Part shown: positions 25,846 through 34,671 of the stretch, piece after piece
How the letters are laid out: each line of letters starts with the position of its first letter
How positions within the stretch are numbered: the first letter of the stretch is position 1
Assembly: GCA_023436225.1 (NCBI GenBank)
Contig: JAEZKA010000065.1
Coordinates: forward strand, 124,001-188,000
Length of the DNA: 64,000 nucleotides
Source of the DNA: Bacillota bacterium
GTDB lineage: Bacteria; Bacillota; Clostridia; Lachnospirales; Lachnospiraceae
Direction: 5' to 3'
The notes under the pieces: model-generated
Databases searched by the model: none
Told to the model about the DNA's origin: nothing
What the model saw: only the letters and a program-made list of their open reading frames with translations
Translations under genes and position numbers: made by a program

Positions 25846-27435
25846 TTACGTATCTTTCCGATGTAGTAGTATTACTGTCTCCACATGTTTTGTCCAAGGA
25901 AACATATCCACCGGTATCGCCTTCTGAGCCTTATAGCCTTTCTTCGTCAGATACTCCAGGTCACGTTCCAGCGTCACCGGATTGCAGGATACATAGACAA
26001 TCTTCTTTGGCTTAAGTACGGCTATGGCATCCATGAACTGTGGTGTGCTGCCGGTTCTCGGAGGGTCCATAAATACGATGTCTGCACTCTCCCCCTTAGC
26101 TGCCATCTGACTCATGAATACACCTGCATCGTTGTTATAGAATTCGATATTGGTCGCATCATTTCGCTTTGCATTCACCACTGCATCTCGAACTGCGTCC
26201 TTATTCAGTTCGACACCGATCACCTGCTTGGCGCAATCCGAAGCGATCAAGCCAATGGTGCCTATTCCACAATAGGCATCAACGACTATCTCATCACCGG
26301 ACAGATCTGCCAGTTCGATTGCTTTCTGATAAAGTATCTCGGTCTGAGCTGGATTCACCTGATAAAAGGATTTTGGCGAGATTCGGAAGGTCTTACCGCA
26401 GAGGCTGTCTTCGATAAAGCCTTTCCCATAGATTACCTGTTCTTTATCTCCCAGAACCATACTGGTCTGCTTATCATTTACATTCACTACAACTGTAGTA
26501 ATTTCAGGATGCTCCTTGCGAAGCGCTTTGACAAAATTATTCTTCGAGGGCATGATCGGAGAAGCCAGAACCAGGACCACCATAATTTCTCCGCTGTGAT
26601 AACCGGATCGAATTAACACATGGCGCAGCAGACCATATCCGGTATCCTCATCATAGGTCAATATCTTAAAGGACTTCAGCATACCGCGTATGGTGGAGAT
26701 GATTGCATCCGCCTTCTCGTTATGGATTAAGCAGTGTTCAACTGCTATGACACGATGGGTTCCTTCCTCGTACACACCGGAGATTGGATTGCCTTTTCGG
26801 TCATGATCAAAGACAACATGCACCTTATGGCGGTAATGATCAGGCTGCTTCATGCCTATGATCGGTTCAACCTTACAGTATTTCTTAATCAGCTTCTCAA
26901 CTTCCTTCTGCTTTTCCTCCAGATGCTTCTCATAGCTGTCATGGAGAATATGGCAGCCTCCGCAGCTTCGCTGATAAGAACATGCCCCTTTATTCCTTGC
27001 TTCTGTAGAAATCTTTGGCTTACCTTGCACACTTCCAATGTCTGCATTGTGGCTCCTTACAGTTTTCACATTGGACACATTATGTTCACTTCTTGGGGGA
27101 GTTGATTCATACTTCTTATTACTTGAGGTTCTGTCATGCATACCGGAGTATTTTTTCTGCGCATGAGCAGTTGTATTATGTTCTTTGGAAGCCGGACTTT
27201 TTTGAACATAAGTAGTTGTAGCTTTCTGCCGACTGGAGACTACGCGATTTACTTTACCCTTTGATTGACTACCGTGCTTCTTCCAACCTGTCTCCTTTAT
27301 AAAGGTATCAAAATCCTCAAAGTCCTCAAAATTCTCATAGACCTCCCGCTTCTTGTTCGCCTTGCTGTAATCCCCTCTATTCATGGGCTGATTCGCATTT
27401 CCCTTTATATTGCTTGATTTATGTTCCTTATTCAT
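25846..27435 (-). CDS. rlmD: RlmD/RumA-like 23S rRNA uracil-C5 methyltransferase
   Basis: The 529-residue enzyme has an Fe-S cluster motif CSYQRSCGGC (C152, C158, C161), the SAM motif VVDAYCGIGTIGL, MDPPRTG, the catalytic cysteine in VYVSCNPVTLERDL and the C-terminal HVETVILL. It methylates U747 or U1939 in 23S rRNA; which one is not decided. Residues 1-150 are a basic, low-complexity segment in place of the usual TRAM domain, making it longer than the normal 430-460. The ribosome site lies inside the end of the upstream radical SAM gene (5-base gap). A fragment copy lies at 16.1 kb. Confidence 0.9.
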   Translation of the reverse strand: MNKEHKSSNIKGNANQPMNRGDYSKANKKREVYENFEDFEDFDTFIKETGWKKHGSQSKGKVNRVVSSRQKATTTYVQKSPASKEHNTTAHAQKKYSGMHDRTSSNKKYESTPPRSEHNVSNVKTVRSHNADIGSVQGKPKISTEARNKGACSYQRSCGGCHILHDSYEKHLEEKQKEVEKLIKKYCKVEPIIGMKQPDHYRHKVHVVFDHDRKGNPISGVYEEGTHRVIAVEHCLIHNEKADAIISTIRGMLKSFKILTYDEDTGYGLLRHVLIRSGYHSGEIMVVLVLASPIMPSKNNFVKALRKEHPEITTVVVNVNDKQTSMVLGDKEQVIYGKGFIEDSLCGKTFRISPKSFYQVNPAQTEILYQKAIELADLSGDEIVVDAYCGIGTIGLIASDCAKQVIGVELNKDAVRDAVVNAKRNDATNIEFYNNDAGVFMSQMAAKGESADIVFMDPPRTGSTPQFMDAIAVLKPKKIVYVSCNPVTLERDLEYLTKKGYKAQKAIPVDMFPWTKHVETVILLHRKDT

Positions 27436-27440
27436 AAGAA

Positions 27441-28343
27441 TTATACTCCTTCTTCGTTAAATTCCGGTATAAAGCTTTCACTTGCAGTCTCTCCTTCTTG
27501 GATGAAACCGTTCTCTATTCCGATATCGATTGCATAATCGATCAGCTCTTCATACTCCTCTGCTGATACCTTGTGATTCATCATAGGATCATTCGCCATC
27601 CTTGGTAATGGAGTATACTGGTTCATAATACTGATATAAATAGTATCTCCATACGAATCATATAAATATCTTATTATATCCTTCGAATCAGGCAGATGTC
27701 CCGGTAATACTAGATGTCGGACGATTACACCCTTTCTCATCATGCCCCGATTATCAAATTCAGCATACCCCACCTGTCTTACCATCTCATTGATTGCCTT
27801 TGAGGCATATTCAAAATAATCCTCTGCCCTTGAATATAACCTCGCGGGCTCCGGATTCATATATTTTAGATCCGGCAGATAGATATCCACATACCCTTCC
27901 AGCAATTGGAGGGTATCAACCTTCTCATAAGCACTGCTATTATATACAATAGGGATAGATAACCCCTTACCTCTGGCCTGATCGATTGCTTCAATGATCT
28001 GTGGTACATAATGACTTGGAGTCACCAGATTGATGTTATTCGCCCGTTGCTGTTGAAGCTCCATAAATATATCTGAAAGACGCTCTATCGAGATCTGCTT
28101 ACCAGCCATACCATTGGCAATATTATAATTCTGACAGTAAACACAGCCCAGAGAACAGCCAGAGAAGAATACGGTTCCAGAACCTTCATCTCCAGAGATA
28201 CAGGGCTCCTCCCACATATGAAGAGCCGCCCTTGCTACAATAAGCTCTTCGCAGGTCTTACAATATCCCCTTTGTCCCATTGTACGATCTACCTTGCAAT
28301 CTCTGGGACAGAGAGTGCATTCTTTCATGAGATCTTGAATCAT
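27441..28343 (-). CDS. Radical SAM protein, COG1313 PflA-like
   Basis: The 300-residue protein has N-terminal CTLCPRDCKVDR and CKTCEE cysteines, then the radical SAM motif CSLGCVYCQNY (CxxxCxxC). It fits the COG1313 family of uncharacterised pyruvate formate-lyase activase-like enzymes; the substrate is unknown. It is co-transcribed with the rlmD-like gene, which starts 5 bases downstream. GAGG precedes the ATG. Confidence 0.9.
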   Translation of the reverse strand: MIQDLMKECTLCPRDCKVDRTMGQRGYCKTCEELIVARAALHMWEEPCISGDEGSGTVFFSGCSLGCVYCQNYNIANGMAGKQISIERLSDIFMELQQQRANNINLVTPSHYVPQIIEAIDQARGKGLSIPIVYNSSAYEKVDTLQLLEGYVDIYLPDLKYMNPEPARLYSRAEDYFEYASKAINEMVRQVGYAEFDNRGMMRKGVIVRHLVLPGHLPDSKDIIRYLYDSYGDTIYISIMNQYTPLPRMANDPMMNHKVSAEEYEELIDYAIDIGIENGFIQEGETASESFIPEFNEEGV

Positions 28344-28508
28344 TTTAATCCTCTATATATTTCTTAATATTTATACGATGCTGTCTATATCAATTCTTAC
28401 CATTCAATTCACGTCATCTGTATATACTACCCGTTTATCACTAATTCATTTTACATTACTTAATGCAGAAATACAATGAAAAATACATCTGCAGGTTACT
28501 CCCTTTGA

Positions 28509-29063
28509 GCCGCTATTATTAATTCCATCGCTGAGAGGACAAATTTACTATCCTTAAATGCTTCCATCGAAGCAGCACGAGCCGGTGAAGCAGGAAAAGG
28601 GTTCTCTGTTGTAGCATCGGAAATCCGTACCTTAGCCGAGCAATCCAGGAATTCCATCATTCAAATTGAACAATTAATTGGGGAAGTCCAGGAGGAAATC
28701 AAAAACACTATAGCAATTACAAACGACAGTAACATTACGGTTCACTCAGGTATTGGTATTATAAAATCTGCAGGAGAGATATTTGGTGAGATACTCTCCT
28801 CTGTGAATGAGATATCAACCTATTCAAATACAGTTTCTGAAAATATCCAAAATGTATATACTAATTCACAGAATGTTGTTTCCTCGATCAGTAAAACGAA
28901 ACAGGCTTCTGAAACAATATCCGATGCCTCCAAGGAAGTAGCCGCAGCTACCCAAGAAGAAAACGCCACCCTGGAAGAAATCAATTCAATAGCTGAGACA
29001 CTTTTTCATATGTCATCGCAGCTTAAGAACCTGATACAGCTTTCATCTCCTCAACCAATTTAA
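28509..29063 (+). pseudogene. Truncated methyl-accepting chemotaxis protein
   Basis: Only the cytoplasmic signalling half remains, beginning AIINSIAERTNLLSLNAS with the hairpin-tip core IEAARAGEAGKGFSVVA. It ends with a natural C-terminus after ENATLEEINSIAE. The sensor, membrane helices, HAMP domain and start codon are missing and a stop codon precedes the fragment. It lies on the strand opposite to its neighbours. Confidence 0.9.
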
Positions 29064-29131
29064 TCAGCTGTGCATCCTTTTCTCTGTTGTATGAAATTCT
29101 ATGCTCAACGGACTAAAAGCTACGATATAAT

Positions 29132-29163
29132 AAGGCACTCTACAGACTGATGTAGAGTGCCTT
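29132..29163. terminator. 13-bp hairpin between chemoreceptor relic and next gene
   Basis: AAGGCACTCTACA pairs exactly with TGTAGAGTGCCTT around a 6-base loop. It lies between convergent genes and can act on both transcripts, although T-runs are short on both sides. Confidence 0.6.
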
Positions 29164-29189
29164 AAATTGATTGAATTATGATAGCCCGA

Positions 29190-30536
29190 TTAGAATATTT
29201 TCGCCTTATTTATGATACTCTTAAGAGTGGTAAGCACAAGTGTTGCATAATCAATCGTATCTGAAGTTGCCAGGTAATCCTCAATTAGAATTTGATTGAT
29301 TGACCAGCCTACCTGCTCCGCTTTACGAGCAGCCCACTCCGCTTCCTCCGGATTAATATAATGTGCCTCCTTGAGTAATTCTAAAAGGCTTGGTATTATC
29401 TTAGACTGTCTTGCTTCTTTACTTTGTTTGCTGTTTATCCGTTCAAGGGATTTTATAAGAATGGCAATCTGGCCGTTAATCAATCCTTTTCCAATTAACC
29501 AACTAATAATAATCTCCTTACTTGGAAGCTGCGCAAGCTTCAATGGATCTACCAGACCGGTTGCTTTAATGAACAAGTAGGTATCTATCCTACCTTCAGA
29601 ATAAATTGTGGTAAATTGCTCCCATTCCTTATCTGTTAACCGCTCATTTGCTTCAATTACTCGTTCTCTAAGTAATTGTGAATAGCCATTATAATCTTTT
29701 ATTACAACGTCAATCTTATTCAAAATTTCATATATTTTTGACGGCCTTGCGGCTACTATATACACTTCGTCTCCAAACATCTCCTTTAGTGCCGCGATAA
29801 CGCCTGCTTTAGAGGCATCTCCACAGGCAATCACCAGTCTCCCGTCAGAGCGATATCCTAGCGGAACTGCCTGTAATGCCTTTGCCTTATTAATATTCAT
29901 CTTAGACGTCCAAGAGATATCATTAAATTCTATCTTAGAGTCAAGCTCATAGTATGCTATTTTTTGTTGGGTAGCAAGGGTAGAGTAGAGAGCTGTCTCA
30001 TCAATAAAACCAAGAGCAAGGAGACTTTCTCCTAACTTACAACCTATCCGCTTCTGATAATATAAACCAGTCTCCAGCTGTTCGGTATGAATTAATCCAC
30101 GCTCGATTAATAATCGACCCAACTGTAATTTATTGTCCATTAAGGGATTGCTCATCCCCGGATCATGAATATAGGTCATATCCTCTTCCAATACAAAATA
30201 CTTACCTAATTTAGCGTCATGAATAACTCTCTTATTTAGATCAATTGCCAATCGGACAAGATCCTCTAAGGTTATTATGCTAACACTCAATTTACTGCAG
30301 CTTTCTATATTCCCATCGGTTATCCATTCCTGATAGTTGCTGTGATCAACAGCAATCTTCGCCTTACTATTGTTCTTAACCAAGATAACAACCAATAAGA
30401 CAATAATTAGCCCATCCACCAGATAAGTAATTGTAGCCGTATTGGATTTGAAGCTCTTATAAGTCCATACAATACTAGCCATTAAAGAAAACAGACCTAT
30501 TAAGATATATAACACCTTAAGCCGATTTCTATTCAT
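29190..30536 (-). CDS. Membrane-anchored MshEN-domain protein
   Basis: The 448-residue protein has two N-terminal transmembrane helices (about 4-60), then an MshEN (GspE N-terminal) domain around 125-285: LGRLLIERGLIHTEQL, KLGESLLALGFIDETAL and the later GRLVIACGDASKAGV. In type II/IV pilus ATPases this domain binds cyclic di-GMP, but no ATPase follows here. The last 170 residues are helical and unrecognised. I chose the ATG at 30536, preceded by GGGGGG; another ATG at 30572 lacks a site. Probable c-di-GMP sensor, function unknown. Confidence 0.75.
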   Translation of the reverse strand: MNRNRLKVLYILIGLFSLMASIVWTYKSFKSNTATITYLVDGLIIVLLVVILVKNNSKAKIAVDHSNYQEWITDGNIESCSKLSVSIITLEDLVRLAIDLNKRVIHDAKLGKYFVLEEDMTYIHDPGMSNPLMDNKLQLGRLLIERGLIHTEQLETGLYYQKRIGCKLGESLLALGFIDETALYSTLATQQKIAYYELDSKIEFNDISWTSKMNINKAKALQAVPLGYRSDGRLVIACGDASKAGVIAALKEMFGDEVYIVAARPSKIYEILNKIDVVIKDYNGYSQLLRERVIEANERLTDKEWEQFTTIYSEGRIDTYLFIKATGLVDPLKLAQLPSKEIIISWLIGKGLINGQIAILIKSLERINSKQSKEARQSKIIPSLLELLKEAHYINPEEAEWAARKAEQVGWSINQILIEDYLATSDTIDYATLVLTTLKSIINKAKIF

Positions 30537-30650
30537 GTTTTCCCCCCAACTTCCCCTATCATCTTTTATCATTTGTGTTACTAATTTCCTATATCCTAAT
30601 TATATCACCAATGTAAGTAAATCCAAGCATTATTTCTGTTTTTGAAGCAT

Positions 30651-31841
30651 TTACTTAACCTTCAGCAGCTTTCGTGCAACTGTGACAACCGGTTTAAACA
30701 AAGGGCCTTCCATCTCCTTCTTCACCTGCTTCAATTCTTTTCGGATTGATATTTTCTGTGGACAGTGAAGTTCGCATTTTCCACACTCTGTACAAAGCGA
30801 TGCATATGCAGGCTTTTTTGACATCACTCCCAGGGTTTGCATATATTTTAAACGGTTTTTCTTATCATTCAAGAGATATTTGTCATTATATGCAGCAAAA
30901 CATCCAGGAATATCTACCCCATGAGGACAGGGCATACAATAAGCACAAGCTGTACAGGGTACTTTGGTTCTCTCCAGCATGATTTCCTTGACTCTGTCGA
31001 ACACCTTCAGCTCATCGTCAGATAAGGAATTTGCAGCGACACTGGAGGCAAGTTCTAAATTCTCTGCAAGCTGCTGTTCATCGCTCATACCGGATAGGAC
31101 CACCGTAACTTCCGGATGATTCCATATCCAGCGAAGTGCCCAATCTGCCGGAGTACGCTTTGCATCATAGCCTCGGAAGGCCTTCAATACCTCAATCGGA
31201 AGATTATTCACAAGCTTTCCTCCACGCAGAGGTTCCATCACGATAACCGGAATCCCCATGGAAGCGGCCAGCTGTAAGCCTGATTTTGTGGCTTGATTAT
31301 TCTCATCCAGATAATTATATTGAATCTGGCAAAAATCCCAGGGATACGCAGTTAAAATCTGCTCAAATTCAGCCTTTCCGCCATGGAACGAAAAACCGAT
31401 ATTACGAATTGTTCCTTCTTTCTTCAGCTGCTCCAACCAGTCCATGACCCCAATACTGATCATCCGATCCAGTGTAGCCTTGTCGGTCAACATATGTAGA
31501 AGATAATAATCAATATAATCCGTCTTAAGCTTCGTACACTGATTCTCAAAAATCTTCTTTGCTCCATCCAACTTACTTACCATAAATGGAGGTAGCTTTG
31601 TAGCAATTTTTACCCTTTTGCGATATCCTCCGGCTAACGCATCTCCAAGAAGTGCCTCACTCTTTCCACCATGATAAAAATAAGCTGTATCAAAGTAATT
31701 CATTCCTTGATCAATTGCAGATCGAATGAGCGCAATTGATCTGGGTTCATCGATACCGGCCCCTTTTTGTGGAAAACGCATACATCCAAAGCCAAGAATC
31801 GAAAGCTCGTCCCCATTTTTTTGATTCACTCTAGTCAGCAT
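30651..31841 (-). CDS. Aldo/keto reductase with ferredoxin-type C-terminus
   Basis: The 396-residue protein has an aldo/keto reductase barrel (about 1-280; NYFDTAYFYHGGKSE, RNIGFSFHG) and a C-terminal 4Fe-4S part with CTACAYCMPCPHGVDIP and CTECGKCELHCP. This fusion is common in anaerobes and may link NAD(P)H or ferredoxin electrons to carbonyl reduction; the substrate is unknown. GGAGG precedes the ATG. Confidence 0.93.
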   Translation of the reverse strand: MLTRVNQKNGDELSILGFGCMRFPQKGAGIDEPRSIALIRSAIDQGMNYFDTAYFYHGGKSEALLGDALAGGYRKRVKIATKLPPFMVSKLDGAKKIFENQCTKLKTDYIDYYLLHMLTDKATLDRMISIGVMDWLEQLKKEGTIRNIGFSFHGGKAEFEQILTAYPWDFCQIQYNYLDENNQATKSGLQLAASMGIPVIVMEPLRGGKLVNNLPIEVLKAFRGYDAKRTPADWALRWIWNHPEVTVVLSGMSDEQQLAENLELASSVAANSLSDDELKVFDRVKEIMLERTKVPCTACAYCMPCPHGVDIPGCFAAYNDKYLLNDKKNRLKYMQTLGVMSKKPAYASLCTECGKCELHCPQKISIRKELKQVKKEMEGPLFKPVVTVARKLLKVK

Positions 31842-31934
31842 ACTAATCCTCCAAAATTTACGTATTTGGGCAGCAACACAAACTTTCCGTTTAAAAAATC
31901 CTTGATTATCAATCGAACTTTGCCTGCCCTTTGA

Positions 31935-32007
31935 AGTGTGAATTATGCTTTTTAATCATTCACACTAGTACTGCAAGCTGCCAGAATTCCGCGGATTTGG
32001 GCAGCTT
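31935..32007. repeat. Two hairpins between aldo/keto reductase and aldolase genes
   Basis: AGTGTGAAT (31935-31943) pairs with ATTCACACT (31958-31966); AAGCTGCC (31975-31982) pairs with GGCAGCTT (32000-32007). Neither is followed by a good T-run. They may end or stabilise the aldolase transcript. Confidence 0.45.
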
Positions 32008-32043
32008 ACAGCTCAAATTACCGATTGAAAAAGCTATGATATT

Positions 32044-33069
32044 TCAATCTAATCCCTGTATAAATTCTATTAAACTGTCAACATTACTCTGACTTGAAGC
32101 CCAGGAGGTTACAAGGCGGATAGCACAGTGCTTATCGTCTATTCTCTCCTGAATCTGAAAGCCGAATTTCTCTGCCAACTTATCGATCATCTCATCGGAT
32201 AGTATTGGAAATAACTGATTGGAGCATAAGGGAGCATAAAATTGAATTCCCTTGTCCGCCAAAGCTTGTCCAATCTTCTCAGCCATACGGTTCGCATGGG
32301 TTCCAAGCTCGTAGTAAAGTCCATTTTCAAAAAGAGCCTCGAATTGCTGACCGATAACAAACCCCTTTGCCATCATGGCTCCTCGCTGCTTGATCAGATA
32401 ACGGAAATCATCCCTAAGCTCCTGCTTACAAATCACTAAGGCCTCTCCGAGAAGTGCACCGTTTTTCGTTCCTCCGATATAGAATACATCCACCAGATCA
32501 GCAATATCCTTCAAGGTAAGATCATTTCTACTACAGGTTAAAGCACTTGCTAACCTGGCACCATCTAAGAATAATAATAACTTCTCCTGAATACATAATC
32601 CCCTGATTGCCTCCAGTTCCGCTTTGGTATAGATGGTTCCAAGCTCCGTAGTATTCGACAAATAAACCATCTTTGGCTGCACCATATGCTCCCCGCTATG
32701 ACTTTCCAGTACCCTACGGATACCAGCCGGTGATAGCTTGCCATCCTGATTCGGTACTGTAATCACCTTATGACCGGTTGCTTCAATCGCACCGGTTTCA
32801 TGGACATTCACATGTCCGGTATCCGCAGCTATCACGCATTGATGAGGTCTAAGAAAGGAAGAGATAACCAAAAGATTCGTTTGTGTTCCTCCTGGAATAA
32901 AGTGAATATCCACATCTTCATTCTGCATTTCTTTTTTGATATATTGCTTCGCCAGCTCACTATGAGAATCTTCTCCATAAGCGGTATTCTGTTCTAGATT
33001 TGATTGCAGCATCAACTCAAATATACGTGGATGTGCTCCTTCACTGTAATCATTAATAAAATTTATCAT
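32044..33069 (-). CDS. ltaE: Low-specificity L-threonine aldolase family
   Basis: The 341-residue PLP enzyme has the family N-terminus FINDYSEGAHPRI, the active-site lysine segment FYIGGTKNGALLGEA and FLDGARLASAL. It splits L-threonine or allo-threonine to glycine and acetaldehyde. GGAGG lies eight bases before the ATG. It follows ftsX by 13 bases and may share its transcript, although function is unrelated. Confidence 0.9.
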   Translation of the reverse strand: MINFINDYSEGAHPRIFELMLQSNLEQNTAYGEDSHSELAKQYIKKEMQNEDVDIHFIPGGTQTNLLVISSFLRPHQCVIAADTGHVNVHETGAIEATGHKVITVPNQDGKLSPAGIRRVLESHSGEHMVQPKMVYLSNTTELGTIYTKAELEAIRGLCIQEKLLLFLDGARLASALTCSRNDLTLKDIADLVDVFYIGGTKNGALLGEALVICKQELRDDFRYLIKQRGAMMAKGFVIGQQFEALFENGLYYELGTHANRMAEKIGQALADKGIQFYAPLCSNQLFPILSDEMIDKLAEKFGFQIQERIDDKHCAIRLVTSWASSQSNVDSLIEFIQGLD

Positions 33070-33082
33070 TGTACTTCCTCCA

Positions 33083-33976
33083 TTAATTTTTGTCTTTTCT
33101 CATGCTGCTTAGTCCGAATAGGCTTCCCAATACTCCAAGAATCGCGCTGACAGATAATATTAAAAGGCTTATATCTGCCTGCAGCTGTTCTTTCTTAGGT
33201 AATGGAATAAATGGCAATACACCATCAACCTGCCGATAACCACTGCTGATAACCAGCACTAGTAATACCACGGCGATCAGTCCTCCGACTACAGTCATCA
33301 GTATTCCTGCTAAAATAAAGGGAAATCCGATGAAACCACCCGGCGCTCCCAGCAGTCGTAAGGTATTGATCTGCTCCCGATTATTATAGATGCCTTGTCG
33401 GATCATATGAGATATAATAATTAAGGTCGTCATCCCGACTGCAAGAATGATAAAAACTCCGACGATTTTTACACCATCGGTTATCTGCTTCATCTGTTCC
33501 AGTACCTCCCTATTATCTCTAACATACTCAATTCCATCCTGTAGGGCAAGCTGTTTTGATACCTCCTCAAGTCTAGTAAGATCAATTCTAATCTCAAGAA
33601 ATGCTTCAAAGGGATTCTCATCAAATAATTCAAGAATATTCGCTTCATTACCCAACAGCTTCTCCATCTGAAGCTTTGCCTGTTCCTTCTCTACAAAACG
33701 AACCTCTGTGACACCATTGATCGATTGGATCCGTCTTGTCAGCATATCTAGCTGATCCTGATCCTCCGGATCAACCAGATATGCACTTATCTCAGCCTCC
33801 TGCTCCAGCATCATTATTATCTGATCCCCAACTGACCAGCCTGTCAGAACAATCCCAAGTAAGAATAAGATCAATCCTGTTCCCAGAACAGAAAAGAAAT
33901 TCGATAATGGATTAAAACGGATGGTCCGTAATGCTTCCAACAGAAAATACCCTATATTATAGAAAAACGTCTTCAT
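33083..33976 (-). CDS. ftsX: Cell-division permease-like protein FtsX
   Basis: The 297-residue protein has an N-terminal helix, a large extracellular loop (about 55-165), three C-terminal helices and the segment NREQINTLRLLGAPGGFI. With FtsE it controls a cell-wall hydrolase from inside the membrane. The start at 33976 has GGAGG seven bases upstream and overlaps the ftsE stop by ATGA; a GTG at 33994 is less likely. Confidence 0.93.
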   Translation of the reverse strand: MKTFFYNIGYFLLEALRTIRFNPLSNFFSVLGTGLILFLLGIVLTGWSVGDQIIMMLEQEAEISAYLVDPEDQDQLDMLTRRIQSINGVTEVRFVEKEQAKLQMEKLLGNEANILELFDENPFEAFLEIRIDLTRLEEVSKQLALQDGIEYVRDNREVLEQMKQITDGVKIVGVFIILAVGMTTLIIISHMIRQGIYNNREQINTLRLLGAPGGFIGFPFILAGILMTVVGGLIAVVLLVLVISSGYRQVDGVLPFIPLPKKEQLQADISLLILSVSAILGVLGSLFGLSSMRKDKN

Positions 33977-34653
33977 ACGAGCACCTCCCCACACCGCTGT
34001 ACTGTGATTTCACCGCTGTTTACTCGAATAAAGGTGGCGTCTTTCGCACCTTCAATCAGATGGGTGGCATGGGTTGTTATTACTACGGCCGTATTGCTGT
34101 CCTTAAAGGAGTTTAGTAGCTCTAAAATGTTTATTGCATTATCATGATCCAGGTTACCGGTTGGTTCATCCGCTAAGATCAACACCGGTTTTCTGGCTAC
34201 CGCTCTTGCGATTGCAACTCGTTGTGCTTCACCCCAAGATAAGTTCTCTACATGAGTATGTATCTTATGCTCCAGACCTACTCTTATCAGGGTATTTTCG
34301 GCATCCTCTCTCATTCTTTTTGGAGCAATCCCAAGAAATCTCATACCCATCATTACATTCTCCAGAGCGGTTCTGCCCTCGATCAGCTTAAATTCCTGAA
34401 ACACCGGACCAATCAATTTCCGCAGCCTTCTTATTCTATGTTCATTCCCTTTTTTCATTATCTCATTCAGTACTCTTAGCTCTCCGTCACTGGTATATTC
34501 CATTCCAATCATCAGCTTAAGAAGGCTGGTTTTACCTGAACCGCTGGGACCGGTGATATACACCAGTTCACCGGGCTTAATTGCCAAACTGATATTCTTT
34601 AATGCCTTTGTCCCATCCGGGTAGGTTAAAGATACATCCTTTGCTTCAATCAT
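33973..34653 (-). CDS. ftsE: Cell-division ATPase FtsE
   Basis: The 226-residue ATPase has Walker A GPSGSGKTS, Walker B LILADEPTGNLD and an ABC signature LSWGEAQRVAIARA in which the usual first Gly is Trp. GGGAGG precedes the start at 34653. It overlaps ftsX and follows a coiled-coil partner gene after 18 bases, the typical layout of an FtsEX-hydrolase operon. Confidence 0.95.
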   Translation of the reverse strand: MIEAKDVSLTYPDGTKALKNISLAIKPGELVYITGPSGSGKTSLLKLMIGMEYTSDGELRVLNEIMKKGNEHRIRRLRKLIGPVFQEFKLIEGRTALENVMMGMRFLGIAPKRMREDAENTLIRVGLEHKIHTHVENLSWGEAQRVAIARAVARKPVLILADEPTGNLDHDNAINILELLNSFKDSNTAVVITTHATHLIEGAKDATFIRVNSGEITVQRCGEVLV

Positions 34654-34671
34654 AACTCTTCCTCCCATCGT

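Noticed and set aside
25885..26616. 243-codon open frame on the plus strand
   Set aside because: It lies entirely antisense to the well-supported rlmD-like gene, has no ribosome site or family features, and is explained by codon bias of the real gene.
31935..32007. Pair of hairpins read as terminators
   Set aside because: Neither has a convincing U-run, so I list them only as repeats.
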